This document shows, one piece after another, positions 12,301 through 23,851 of a stretch of 64,000 bases of DNA. The translations under genes and the position numbers were made by a program. The first letter of the stretch is position 1; each line of letters starts with the position of its first letter. The notes beneath the pieces were generated by a model that had not been told where the DNA came from, did no database searches, and saw only the letters and a program-made list of their open reading frames with translations. The DNA comes from Adineta ricciae (taxonomy: Eukaryota; Rotifera; Eurotatoria; Adinetida; Adinetidae), in assembly GCA_905250025.1 (NCBI GenBank), contig CAJNOJ010000166.1, positions 170,491 to 234,490 of the forward strand. The letters are read 5' to 3'.

Positions 12301-13566
12301 TTAACACTGACAGTTATTTCCTTGTGGTTGTGGATCAGTAGCTCGAAGTTTGGTCGTATCTTTCGTGTATTTACCAGCAGCACTACTATATGGATTTGTA
12401 TTCGGATTGCTGTCATTTGCATCTTCAGGTGCATCGGACATTTTTTCTAAGATAATATCCACCAATCTAAATAGATCGAAACGATCACGTTGAGAATTCT
12501 ACGAAAGTCTTTCTTACCGTTCAAAAACGGCTTTGACATTAGTATTCTCCTTTGCCGATGTTTCGAAAAATTCCAAACCTAGAAGAAGATTAAGAGATTA
12601 GAATTTTCATCAAAGTTAATTGAAAATCGAAAAAGATATGAGCAAAAACTTCTTCTCAAGTTTCAGTACCGAGTTGCTTGGCAAGTTTTTCTGCATTTTC
12701 TGTCGGAACAACTCGGTCATCTCCCAAGTCGCATTTATTTCCGACGAGTATCACCGCTGTTTTTTCCCATGAATGAATTTTTATTTGCAAAGCCCTTGAA
12801 AACATAATACAAAACGACACAAAAGCATAATGAGCCCATGGAGATAATGAAAAACAAACACTTCAAGCGTACATCCAATAAATATTCAAAGAAAACTTTA
12901 CCCAATTGATCCGCAAGACGTTGGCCGCGTTCTTGCGTCACTGCTCGGTCCTGTTCTAAATCGCATTTATTTCCGACAAGAACAACTTGCGCGTTATCCC
13001 AGGAGTACATTTTGATTTGGGTACACCTGAAAATAAGATTGCCTTGGACGTACGCTTCTCTCTTTTCTTTTCATTGTCACTTGATTTATTGCAGATCTTT
13101 CTTTTCTTTCAAAACTTACCAATCTTGCACAGCATTGAATGATTCTTCGTTAGTTATGTCATACATTAAGATGAAACCCATTGCACCACGATAATATGCA
13201 GCTAAAACGTTTTCAATAGGTTACTTTTTTTGGACTGTATTTTGTATTACTTGTTATTGTACGATAACGTTCCTGACCAGCCGTGTCCCAGATTTGTAAT
13301 TTAACACGTTTGTCTTGGCGGAATACTGTTTTAACCTTAAAATCAATACCGACTGTACTAACAAATGCTGACGTAAACGAATCATCTGCATAGCGAAAGA
13401 GCTAGATAAATGCAACACGGAAGATATGATTTAATAGTCAGTTTGATCAACATACGAATGATGTTTTTCCAACGGATGAGTTTCCGATGATTAGTAATTT
13501 GAACATGTAATCAAAGTTTTGATCAGCTGCATCTTTTGCAGTGCCAGCAGCATTCGGTTGTGTCAT
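12301..13566 (-). CDS. Rab3: Rab3-type small GTPase with a duplicated alternative exon
   Basis: Starts at ATG 13566 ([21 protein letters not shown]). All G motifs are present: P-loop GNSSVGKTS, switch [19 protein letters not shown], then [20 protein letters not shown] (a Rab3 signature), NKCD and ETSAK. It ends NNCQC, a CxC double-geranylgeranylation site. Rab3 recruits effectors such as RIM and rabphilin to synaptic and secretory vesicles before calcium-triggered release. The exon carrying NKCD occurs twice: 13026-12902 (4a, [20 protein letters not shown]) and 12794-12670 (4b, [20 protein letters not shown]). Each is 125 bp, has the same entry and exit phase, and is bounded by good splice sites. 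Either gives a full protein of about 216 residues; using both or neither breaks frame. 4a is closer to vertebrate Rab3. Confidence 0.93.
12670..12794 (-). other. Rab3 alternative exon 4b
   Basis: Acceptor TTTTCAAG/GGCTTTG and donor CTCG/GTACTG bound a 125-bp exon in the same phases as 4a. It encodes [19 protein letters not shown], then [20 protein letters not shown] and KQLG. The guanine-specificity NKCD is intact, so the product should bind GTP. Differences from 4a cluster in the alpha3-beta5 loop and alpha4, surfaces that contact Rab effectors. Confidence 0.8.
12902..13026 (-). other. Rab3 alternative exon 4a
   Basis: Acceptor ATTTTCAG/GTGTACC and donor TTGG/GTAAAG bound a 125-bp exon. It encodes [19 protein letters not shown], then [20 protein letters not shown] and DQLG, very close to vertebrate Rab3A over the same span. 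It lies 107 bp upstream of 4b in transcript order. Confidence 0.85.
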
Positions 13567-14475
13567 CTGAAAATAGGAAAAGATTCAATTGAAATTGTTG
13601 TATTCGTCTCAAATGAGCATATCCAAGGACGATCGATCGAACTTAAGACGACTAGTTGATGATTGTTGTCGACGATGACGTCGCTACTTGTGTCGTGTTG
13701 TCGTCTCTTTCCTTCTTTCTCTCTCTCCTATATTTTCTTTTCGAAATTTGATTGGATGTGGTTTTGGCTCTTACAGCAATAAGGTACTAATGCATTTTGA
13801 CAAGTAGGTGAACACCGGCAAACTAATAACAATCCTCGAATCATGATATGATATGGTGTGTCGAGCTAGGGGTAAACCATCTGAGTCTACCAGCTCGTAT
13901 CTTTTTTTCTTTTTCGCTGGAATAGAATATGTTTATCGAAAGAGACAGAGTAATTTACTGGTTTGTTGCTTTTTTGATAAGTTATGTCACAGCTGGTATA
14001 AAACGCAAACTATCTCTATGAGGTTATCTACATTCATTCAATGACATATTGTCTTTTCGTTACGAAGGCCTAACCTATCCGGTAGATTATTATGATTCAC
14101 ACAGACGAGTATCGAAAATATATTGCATTTATCTTGGTTTTTAAGCGAAAATATCAGATGAAAGAATGAACGAATTGTGACTCAACAGAATAAAGAATTG
14201 AGCTTTAAACTTGTTGGCTTTTTATTCGGCATTCACTCAAAAAATTCTATTTGTACATACGCAGATGTGAACATAAACAAAAGAATGAGAAAGAGAGAAG
14301 AAAAAACGAACATTCACAAGCAAGAAGAAGACGAAGAAAATGAAGAGCGATCTGAGGTGTATACAATCAAGAAAAGCACCAGCACAGCCAGACATATGAG
14401 AAGAATTCTATATGTATATATGACGATAGTTATAAAAACACACATGGTAATAAGAAAAAGATTCGTTTTCGTTCA
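13567..14475. other. Intergenic region upstream of Rab3
   Basis: Upstream region of Rab3 and the 3' flank of the FERM gene. It includes a CT-rich stretch (13690-13740), a two-part motif shared with 55251-55278, and an imperfect hairpin (13862-13897) followed by a T-rich run. No coding sequence is supported; the open frame at 14177-14500 is antisense to the end of the FERM gene and Lys/Glu-biased. Confidence 0.5.
13782..13841 (+). repeat. Copy 1 of a two-part dispersed motif
   Basis: aggtactaatgcatt (13782-13796) and caatcctcgaat (13830-13841) are separated by 33 bp. The same two words occur 1 bp apart at 55251-55278. Origin unknown. Confidence 0.5.
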
Positions 14476-17400
14476 TTATAATTCTGTTGTTATCGGATGA
14501 TAGGGCGCAGCAAGACCCATGGATGGTGATGCTGTAGTACGATGCGATGTTCGAGGATGAAGATGTGGTATTGGAATAGAAGATGGTGGTTGAAGATTCG
14601 TTGGAGTGGTTTGAACTATTGTGGAAGAAGCATTTCGAACATTCGATGTGCTCAATGTACGCGTTACAATGACGGGCGCAGGGGAATTTGAGGAATCTAA
14701 ATATAAAATATCATTTCATAATTGTGTACATCAAATCGAACAGGTATTTTACTTGGATTATTGCTCGAACTTGAGTTTACTGTTGTTGATTCTGTGTAAA
14801 AGAATGTTTCCTTAAAGAGAAACCAAACAGTTTAATAACAAGAAAGAAACTCGAATACATATCATGCAATTCAACAAGTACAAAACTGTGAAATCATGCC
14901 ACGGCAGAGACACACTTACTTATTCGAGAAAATCGAATGATCTTTACATGAAGAAATTTTTCGCTTTTTCGAAATTCTTTTTGTTAAATATGATAGATTA
15001 TCATAATTAGCACAGCGTCTTTCGAAATGGTTCTCTTTTGAATTCGTACAATAATTCATAATGTTATCGTATGATGGATGAGAAACGAAATCGAGTGCGA
15101 TAGGAAATTTTTCATGTAACGATATTCGATTACTCTGCTATTTGAAATATACAGATTAATATGTCAAGAACGAAAGAAAGAATATGAGTTATGCCAAATC
15201 ATACCTTGACAACATACGGTGATTGACTATTTGCCAATGTATATCGAGTAGGTGGACTGTTCACTTTGCCGTTCGATGGAGAAATAGATGAGATGGGAGG
15301 TCTGAACAAAGAAAGAGTTCTATGATGATAGATGACGAAACGCGGTGAAGAGTTTTACTCGTTGAATGGTAATTTTTGCGGTGAAATTTGAATTAGCAAG
15401 GGCTGATCGTGATTTGCATTGGATGTTTCGGAAACTAAATGTGAGAAATGTAGAAATCAATCGACAATATAACGAAACAAACCTTTTGTATTGTTCTCAT
15501 TCTTCGAAGAAGTTGTTTGTTTATTTGGGATCGATACCGATGATGTTGATGGTGGTGGTGGTGGTGTGATAGTTTTCTCATCGGCTTTGCCTTGTCGAGG
15601 AGGAATCGGTGGCGGACGTGGTGGATTGACTCCATTCTTCTTTGATTCAATGTCTACGTTTTTAAAGAAACAAAACGTTCAACCAATAAATCTCTTTATT
15701 GTTAAAGTAGAAAAAATGCTGTCAAAAATGCATTATTAATGTTCTATCTAATACCATTGTGCTCGTAAATCATTTCAATTCACTTAAAGAAAGGAATAAT
15801 CGACTCTCAAGGTGACCGTTCTAAGAAGTGTTAAGAAGGCACAGTTCACAAAGTACCTTCAGATGTTGTTTCATTCGTTGAAGCTTGAATAAGATTTTCT
15901 AACCGTTGTGTTGGCGAAAGATTCAAGTTTTTCTGCGATGACGAACGTTTTTGATTTATGGTTGGTTCGAACGATTTTCTGATTGGAAAATAAAGAAGTG
16001 TTTGCAAGAGTAACAGAAGAGAATTGACTTACTCGGGTGATTTTTTCGTTTCGTCTAATTTAGCTTCTTGTTCAAATTTCAGTTTCTTCAAACGTTCATC
16101 TTCTTGTTCACGTAGAAGTTCTTGCTCTTGAATCTTTTTCCTGATCGCGTATGATGCACGACGAGAAAAACGTTGCGAAGCTTTGCGCTCGAAATTCATA
16201 CTACGATGAGTCAAATTTCCTAACGTTGCTGCTTGACATTCTGTTCGACCGCTAAAACACACAAAAAGTCGCATTTCTCGTTCCAATTCAGTAAAAATCA
16301 TCTTCGGTCTACCTGAATCGAAATCTTGACCCAGTTCGTGCAAAATTCGATTTTGCACCTTGTTTAACTTTCGCTGCCGATGTCGTTCGAAAGAAGATAT
16401 GATACTCCATTGCACACTTCCAGAAATGTTTGCATTGTTTCTCATCATAACATCGAAATAAAAAGACAAAATCACGTTGTAGCGTCGGATCATTATCATC
16501 ATCTTCCACAACCACAATCGTTAATTTATTTCGATTGAACTCAATTCGTGTGACTTTCGACCTGGAATACAAGTTCAAAAAACATCTCAATGAAAAAAAC
16601 GTTTGCGATGTTTTACCAAACAAATAGACCAATTTTGATTTTATTCTCGAAAACAAGTATACCCGTTGGTGTTAAACCAAGTTTGTACTCCAAACCGTCT
16701 TTACCCATAACTGTATGCAAATCAACGCCATACATTTCCAACCATCGTGCTTTATTCAAATATTGAATTTCACAATCAGCTGGTGTTAACCCTCTATTCA
16801 AATATAAGAATGCGAAAACGACAGATGACGAGAGTAGGTCGTACTTGTATGTTGCCCATTTTTGCAGAAGTTGTGCTTCGAACTCTTCGGTTTGTAGATC
16901 ACCAGGTAAAAAGCGAAATTCTGATATTGTTTCGACCGAATGTTCACTTGAAATATAATCACCTAATTCAGCTAAATAAAGAAGAAGAAGATAATGAGAT
17001 ACATTTCTATTTGCATATGTTAATGAACGAATCATTCATTTCATATTTATGCATTTATGTTACCTTGCATCGATAATGCAGCTAATTCAACATCTGGTCC
17101 AGATGGACAATCTAATTTGCCTGTTCTAATATCATCTTTAAGTTGTAGTACAAATAAATATCTAAACATAAACAGCAATCGATCGATACCGAAGTTCTCA
17201 AGTCTTCCATACCGTGTTAATTCATCATGGAGATTTTGCGGATCGGACGTGTAGAATTTGACACGCAATCGAAATGTATACGGAGGTCCGACTAAACATC
17301 GAAATGTTAAAACAGCTTCTTCAACTTCGCGATCTTACTCTTGCATTGTTTTTTAATCGATTTTGTTGGATCAAGCCATTGCTAAACATTCGAATAACTA

Positions 17401-18012
17401 TTTTGAGCATTAATTTCGAACTTCCATGCTCATACCTTAACATTATGTGTATCAGTGAATTGTAAACCAAAATAATCCGGTTCAATTAGTTTTGTATGTG
17501 CAATCACTCGATCGTATAAACATTTTCCAAGCGCTTTACGCTAAAAAAAGAAAATTTCTATCGCGTGTAAATTAAGATTAATGAGATCTCTTCTCGATGA
17601 AGCATCCATCATCTACTCCCACGCCTGTTCCTTTCTAATCGATTCATTATTTAGAAACTTTTTTTTTGTAAAACTAGACGAACAAAACAGTTGATCTATC
17701 AATTAGGTAGAGAACAATTTCGTATGTCTAGTCAGGTCAATTTAAACATTCGTATCGATCTTCATAGAAATTACTTACATCAACTTCGAAATTGACATCA
17801 TCGCCATCGAGAAAAACAACGGTACAAACCAGACCGTTTTTAATCGGATTCGTGGGTTGATGTTTGCCGATGGAATGGATTTTACCATTCGAGTTCAATA
17901 GATTCGGACGAAATTTCGTATTATTTTGTTGAATGGTCTCATCGTTCAATGTTGTTGCATGATTTTTCGTTTGTCGCCGGCTGAAAAAACGTATAAATCG
18001 AGCCGCTGCCAT
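14476..18012 (-). CDS. EPB41L5: FERM-domain protein, EPB41L5/Yurt type
   Basis: Starts [14 protein letters not shown] at ATG 18012. The FERM domain runs over several short exons: [15 protein letters not shown], then [32 protein letters not shown] residues, [20 protein letters not shown], then the second lobe ([27 protein letters not shown]) and third lobe ([30 protein letters not shown]). The FERM-adjacent region follows ([31 protein letters not shown]), then a Lys/Glu coiled coil. The long C-terminal tail has proline-rich SH3-type motifs ([11 protein letters not shown]) and ends PITTEL, fitting a class I PDZ ligand (T-x-L). Relatives act at the basolateral cortex, opposing Crumbs and organising actin and adhesion. 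Exons in the tail are small and their joins less certain. The ORF reading starting 24 bp upstream uses GTG and was not chosen. Confidence 0.88.
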
Positions 18013-19013
18013 AAAATACGTGCCATGCACAGACACAACAGCAACAATGATCTACGTTCGAATAAAAAAAGACATGAAAAGTATTAAACAATAAGATGAT
18101 CAGAGAGAAACATTTCGTAGACGAAGTTCAACGACGCGCGCAACAATGTAAACTAACACATTGTTCATCGGTCAATCATACATGAAGAGAAGGAGAAAAA
18201 AATGCGAGACATTTGTACAGTTAGAAAGAAAGAAAGAAAGAAAGGACAGAAGAAGAAGAAAAAATGAGGCAAAGGTGGGGAGAGACAGATGCCAAGTTAA
18301 CGAGCCCTAACGTATCTTATCAGTAATATGCACAAGAACAATCATAAGAAGCTCATTTGATGAAAGGAGTGTCTAACATTCAGATTCTAACGCTCAATCT
18401 TTCGTTCGAATGTCCTTGCAGAGAATAAACTTAACGACGATATCGGTGTAAAGTTTATGTCATCGAAAGGCGAGCCTTCTATCTAACTTGATGTGCTAAG
18501 CAACCAGAAATGACGAAAGCAAGGGAGACGGAGAGAGAGAGAGAAGAAGAGAAAGAGAAGAACTGCTCTGGCAAATATCGGTCGAACGTTTCAGTTTATT
18601 TACCCAAGGAGAAGAGATAAAAGATATATGTAAGGGGAAAAAATTGATTTGAAAATTTATACGATGTTCGTATGATCCACTGTCGAAAGACATCGAATCG
18701 AATGACATGAACAACAATGACTTGAAGAGAGGACGCGTCATATATTGTTTTTGTCAACTCTCTATTCTTAATGGTCATTTGACCGGTCAAATGGTCATTT
18801 AGCACTCAGCGACATCATTATTCGAAATGAAAAGGGTGTGTTTTGAAATCTCCTAGTTTTTTTTATTGTTTATAAGATGATTAGTGATGCGTTTTATAAA
18901 CACAAAAGCGAGAAACGTATTGTAAAAAAAAGTTTTATAAAAAAAAGATATCTATACGATGGCACAAACAGATATGACAAAAAATCATTTCATCGCTACG
19001 CTCGTCTTGAAAT
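18013..19013. other. Intergenic region upstream of the FERM gene
   Basis: AT-rich with simple-sequence runs: a GAAA tract at 18222-18244 and a GA tract near 18528-18560. It serves as the upstream region of the FERM gene and the 3' flank of the EF-hand gene. No coding sequence supported. Confidence 0.5.
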
Positions 19014-19955
19014 TTAGAGGACGGCACGAGTGAGATGTGGTTTGTAATCTTCGGATGTTGTGACGTATTCAACAAATTTTTCTTGTGGAACACTAGAAGA
19101 GAGAGTTATAAGGAGAAGAGTTTGCTTCTTTGTAAGCTAAGACTTACCGGCCGCTTCCATCATCGAGTTTGGTCCAGTGTTGTTCCCATGTTGTGGTGAT
19201 TGGTTTGGTTGCACCTGTTGGAGTTGTTGTGGTTGTGGTTGTTTTGGTTGTGTCTTCATAGCTACAGAAAAGCATTGTTTTTCGTAAGAGAATTATTGGG
19301 TAAAATATGGTTTACTTGTAGAATCGGTTAAGACGGTTGAAGACTTGTTCACCTTGTTCACGTGTAACGTAACCTAAACGAGAAGAGAGAAGCGTTTGAT
19401 AGGAAAAAGATTTGTATCGATTAATGTGTACCTGGTGTTGGATTGTTATGATCCAAAACATAGGTTAATCGATCACGTGGTGTGACTGTTGCTGTTTGTG
19501 TTGAATCAACTTGGTTGATTAATAAGTAAGCATTGACGAATTCTATTCGAAATCAAATGATTTGCAAAACAAAACCAAGATCAAATCGTGTAGATTTTAC
19601 CTTCGAAGGTCAATTTGCCTAAACGAATGAAAAACATCAAATAAGAATTCCACTTCGAATCTTTTTGCTTCTTACCTGAGTTGTCAGCATCGAAAGCTTT
19701 AAACACACGATCGGAGATTTTTTCCAAATCATGTTCGCTGATGACAGCTGGAACACTTGTGCCAGTTCGTCCACTTGTATACAATTCTTTGTATAAACGA
19801 CGGAACTCCTTCTTGTCCATGCGGTTGTCTTTACCAGTTGTGGCAACGAATTCTTGGTAAAGTTTTTCAACTGTAGCTCTTGGAATTCCAGTGACGTTGC
19901 TGAATCGGTCTAAATCCCATTGGGTGAAGGTTTCTTTCGAATGCGTTTTACCCAT
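19014..19955 (-). CDS. EF-hand calcium sensor, NCS-like, divergent
   Basis: Starts MGKTHSKETFTQWDLD: Gly2 and the following Ser/Lys fit N-myristoylation, as in neuronal calcium sensors. Residues 10-75 resemble the NCS N-lobe (VTGIPRATVEKLYQEF). One canonical calcium loop is clear, DADNSGKLTFEE, encoded across two introns. A later DDGSGRVPQEKF segment is a degenerate loop. Between them lies a Thr-rich insertion (TTKTTTTTTPTGATKP). The protein ends KPHLTRAVL. It probably binds calcium at a single site and switches membrane association; targets are unknown. About 215 residues, slightly longer than typical NCS proteins (about 190) because of the insertion. Introns are about 50-60 bp and phase-consistent. 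A TATATAAA on this strand lies 78 bp upstream of the ATG. Assignment to a named NCS subfamily is not supported. Confidence 0.75.
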
Positions 19956-20032
19956 TGCAAAGAAATGTAAGTAGAAGACGATTTAAAATTGACGAAAATA
20001 GCGAAATGTGGTCGATGAATGAAATGCATCGG

Positions 20033-20040
20033 TTTATATA
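20033..20040 (-). promoter_or_regulatory. TATA box of the EF-hand gene
   Basis: TATATAAA on the minus strand, 78-85 bp upstream of the ATG at 19955. A start site about 30 bp downstream would leave a leader of roughly 45-50 bases. Confidence 0.55.
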
Positions 20041-21100
20041 GGGCTGGACAAAGGTGAAAGAGGTAACATGGCACGTTTTTCTTCCTCGATGTTCTAGAAT
20101 GACTACTTAGTCATAGTTTATCTCTGAAAGGAAAGATAATCACTCCGACTATGAACTGATCTCTTCGAAGCTTTTGTTTTTGTTATCATCGTTATTATGC
20201 ATGGTTCGATTGTGATATAGTCCGTTCACCTCGTTCTGGTTAGAAGTTTCGATATCGTGATCGAATACGAGATGTTATCATTCTTGTTTAAACTGTGTTT
20301 TTCTTCTTTCACGTGCATTTCTTTCTTATTCATCTTGAAAACCCTCGATTTACGAGCTTCACAGGAAATCTTATCGATCAGTATGCATTCAATACATATT
20401 TATTACCAATAAAACAATTTGTCATGTTTTTCTGTTGCACGTGCAAAAGGGCATTCAGTGAAGAAGATATTTATTCTATCTGGAAAATAAAAAAAAGAGT
20501 GTAAAGTATCATAAGATATCATGGAGTCACAGTTCTTTTCACTAGATGCACCTTCAGTTCTCTTCTTTTATCAGGAGAATATACTCAGAAACTACATGTT
20601 ACATGCAAAACGAAGAACCATAATGACTATGATAAGATGTTAACGAGAATATGTAACATATGATAATGTTACTCGAATGTTCTTGACATCAAAACGGAAA
20701 ATTTCAAGTTTTTTCTTTTCGTAGTGTGAAAAGTAATCGTACGATTCATAATCAAAGCAAGATTTAGAAGTCTTTAAATCGCTGACTAGACAATCCGATG
20801 ATCTGATCTCATACATAATTCAGTCATTTTTTCATTCTGTCTCGTTTCTTTCCTGTGCTTTTGACAACGACGACGGTTTACTTATACAATCAACGTTGAA
20901 CTTTGTTCAAGAATTTGTCAATAGACCATGAGAATAAGATTAACCACCTGGTAAAAGAAAAGACAGCCAAACTTGACAGACATGGATATAAACTTGAATT
21001 TCAAGGTTTTCAATTTTGTGTCATTGATAAGAAAAGGAAAAAAATCCGAATGATTTTATATTTAATCTCTGTACATTCAATCAATACTGAAGATTGAATA
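20041..21100. other. Intergenic region between divergent genes
   Basis: Separates the minus-strand EF-hand gene from the plus-strand EB-module gene. AT-rich; short open frames such as 20295-20504 and 20903-21097 have no domain or splice support. Nothing else seen. Confidence 0.5.
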
Positions 21101-22558
21101 ATGTGGCTAGTCTTGTTCTTGATCATTCAAGATGTTCAGACGATCAGTTATTACTGTGAAACAGACTCGCATTGCACTTCTCTTCTACCTAATTCGAAAT
21201 GTCTGAACAGAAAATGTGTCGAACTGCGCTCTCGTCGAGACTTAACTCCTGGTAAAACGTAGATGAAAGTTCAGTTCGTTTAGTGATGTTCAGAGTTTTA
21301 GGTATGAGGATGTTAGGTGAAGAATGTGATTGGACCATTCAATGTCAACGCACATCAATGGATAGCACCAAAGCATGTTTAACACGGAAGTGTCAATGTT
21401 CATCTGGTTATATTCCAATTGATGCATATCGTTGCATACACGATTTCGGTATATTTGATTTCTACTCAGTCTCGTGCTTACTCTATCAACTATTTTATTT
21501 AGTAATGCCGTTACCGAATAAACGAGTGGGTAATTTAGTTGAAAGTGAACCATTGGGATTTGGATCTGCATGTTCGATCGATCGCGATTGTCAACGAATG
21601 ACAACGTATCTCGAATGTATACACGGAACATGTATATGCAAGGCAGGTCATGTACCTTTGGGGAAATATCTATGTTTCAATCTGAATAGCCACGGTAAAG
21701 ATTCTGTAGAGGAAGAATATTCATTGAATTTGTTTTCACAGGTTTACCAGTGATTGATACAACGCCGATTGTAGCAATTCCATTGAGTTCAACATCACCA
21801 GATTATCCAGTAAAAAATGAAGTGATCAAATCATTGGGTAAACTTGGGAATTCATGTACAAATGATTATTTTTGTCGTCGAACTGTACCACAATCACATT
21901 GCTACAATGGGCATTGTACGTGCTTAGAAGATTTCATATCGATGGATCAATATACTTGCATGAAACGTATGCAAACAAACTAGTTGATTTGCTATTGTTT
22001 AAGCATTGTTTGAAAATAGGTATGGATGAAGAGACAACGACTAGAACTACTCCAATTCCAGTTGACTATAAAAGTTTACTAGGAGGAAAATGTTCAATCA
22101 AACGTAATTGTCATACTTACAATGCCATATGTTTGAACTCCATTTGTACATGTCCACAAGGCTATTTTCCTGTTGACGATTGGACCTGCTTAGAAGCACC
22201 AGGTATGACTAGTGCTGAGAAAATCGTGTTTTTAGTCATGTCTTTTGGTGTTTTAGAATCATCCGACGAAGAATCGATCGAAACTACAACGATAATCACA
22301 ACAACAACGTCAGCAATGCCGACAACGACAACTATATTTCGCTGGTGGCCATGGTCACCAACGCCTACAACAAGTCTTCCTCTACAAAATGCATTTCGTG
22401 TTCGTTGTTTACTCAATCGACAATGTGCTAGTATGGACAAAAATTCACATTGTACATTATTCGGTCGATGTATATGTAACCGAGGTTTTCAATTACAAAC
22501 AACAATGAGAGGACAACATTGTATTTCACAAACAACAAATGAACACGATTGTGACTGA
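21101..22558 (+). CDS. Secreted EB-module protein
   Basis: Starts MWLVLFLIIQDVQTISYYC: a short signal peptide directly followed by cysteine modules. Six similar units follow, most with C-x4-6-C, then C and CxC, then GY/GF and a closing cysteine, for example CQCSSGYIPIDAYRC, CICKAGHVPLGKYLC, CTCLEDFISMDQYTC, CTCPQGYFPVDDWTC and CICNRGFQ. This is the EB module pattern known from nematode extracellular proteins. Five introns of 50-65 bp, all leaving phase 1, separate the modules, consistent with growth by exon duplication. A Thr-rich linker (TTTIITTTTSAMPTTTT) and a short WWPWSPTPTT segment precede the last module. It ends in NEHDCD with no anchor, so it is probably secreted. Role unknown; EB proteins are generally structural or adhesive. 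Confidence 0.8.
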
Positions 22559-22648
22559 GCAAACGATTTTTTCTTTCAATACAACAAGAAAAAGAAAAGC
22601 TCTTTCCCGGTGTGTCACCATTTATTAGTCTTTTATAGTACATATGAT

Positions 22649-23164
22649 CTATAAACCTTGATATTCAAGCTCAGTATCAATTTGAATTAATAAGCAACAT
22701 GGACAGCACATTGCAGCCATGAAATCCTTGAATAGAGAGCCCTATTAGACGAAAATAAAATATAGAATCGGTCTTTTGTTCGTTTGTTTTATGTATTTTT
22801 ACTTGTAAACGAAATCCTGTACGAATCTTTGTTCGAAGTCCTAATAAAGAATCAGGCCAACAACACATAAACGGAGTACAAATCCATTCACCGGCTCGAT
22901 TGAATACCGAATAACAATAACATGGACAACAAAAATATGCACACAAACCTTATTTTGAATAAATAAATGATATGGTAAATGTTTCTCTCTTGAAATTAAC
23001 TTACATCCACCGATATTATGAAAACATCCACAAATATCGTGTTGCCATTCACCTTCGAAGCCCCAGATTCTGTCTCGTAGTTTTTGTGGTGCTTGTTGTC
23101 CAAAACTAGAAGAGAATCTTCGAAGAAAATCTTCTCATCTCAGTTTTTCTTACCCGTAACTCAT
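22649..23164 (-). CDS. PLAC8 (cornifelin-like) cysteine-rich protein
   Basis: Four exons in phase give about 115 residues: MSYGFGQQAPQKLRDRIWGF, then EGEWQHDICGCFHNIGGC, LCAYFCCPCYCYSVFNRAGE, CTPFMCCWPDSLLGL, RTKIRTGFRLQGSLFKDFMA and a closing CCPCCLLIQIDTELEYQGL. The W-x-x-D-I-C-G-C opening, the CLCxxFCCPC block, the LRTKIRxGFxLQGS stretch and the CCPCC near the end are PLAC8 family hallmarks. Members include plant fw2.2/PCR proteins and animal cornifelin and placenta-specific 8. They are small membrane-associated proteins linked to cell number and to metal transport; which applies here cannot be told. The length is normal and all key cysteines are present. It lies tail-to-tail with the EB-module gene, 90 bp apart. 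Confidence 0.88.
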
Positions 23165-23851
23165 AATTGGTATTTCTTCAAAGATGAAAATGAAAGAGAG
23201 AATAAGTTTACTTTTCAAGGATGAATGAAATTAAGAAAAATAAAATCTTTCGTTTTTTTTCTCTCTCTTTCTTCTTGCAAAATGGTAGCGTTTTGGAGTG
23301 CAGAATGAAAACATCCACCCTTACTTTGTCAACAGCAACAATAACAGCGAACGTTTATGAAACATCTCTTGGCGGACATACATGACATTTTCTGCTACGA
23401 ATTTTTTCGAATATTTTATTGAATTAACACACATTTGTATACGTATATTCGACGGTGGGATATCAACAAAAAACGAAACAACTATGACAAAATGACCAGC
23501 ATAAGAAAGAAAACTTGCTATATTATGTTACTTGAATATTGTATAGGTAAACAGATGAAAGAGTCAAACAAAATAGTTTGCAGTGTAGTTCATTTTTGTT
23601 TGAACGAAATTTACATGAACGAACGAGAAAAGTACGGGTATGAAAACAAAAACCTACAGATTCGAAATGATTGATAATAGTTTGTCTTTTTTGTTTGCAT
23701 GTAAAACACCATGTGTTCATCACTGTTAAATGCAGAAAGATCGATTTCGTGAGAAGAAGAGAAATAGACGATACAAAAACACGTGACACAACTGAGCAGA
23801 CTGTAGAAAGCGCTATTGCACACGCACACAGAGAAGAACATAAGAAAGATT
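23165..23851. other. Intergenic region between PLAC8 and PDZ genes
   Basis: AT-rich DNA forming the upstream region of the PLAC8 gene and the 3' flank of the PDZ gene. Open frames on both strands overlap each other and show no domain. Nothing else seen. Confidence 0.5.

Noticed and set aside
14177..14500. 107-codon plus-strand frame antisense to the FERM gene end
   Set aside because: Lys/Glu/Arg-biased shadow of AT-rich sequence with no domain; the minus strand carries the real exon at its end.
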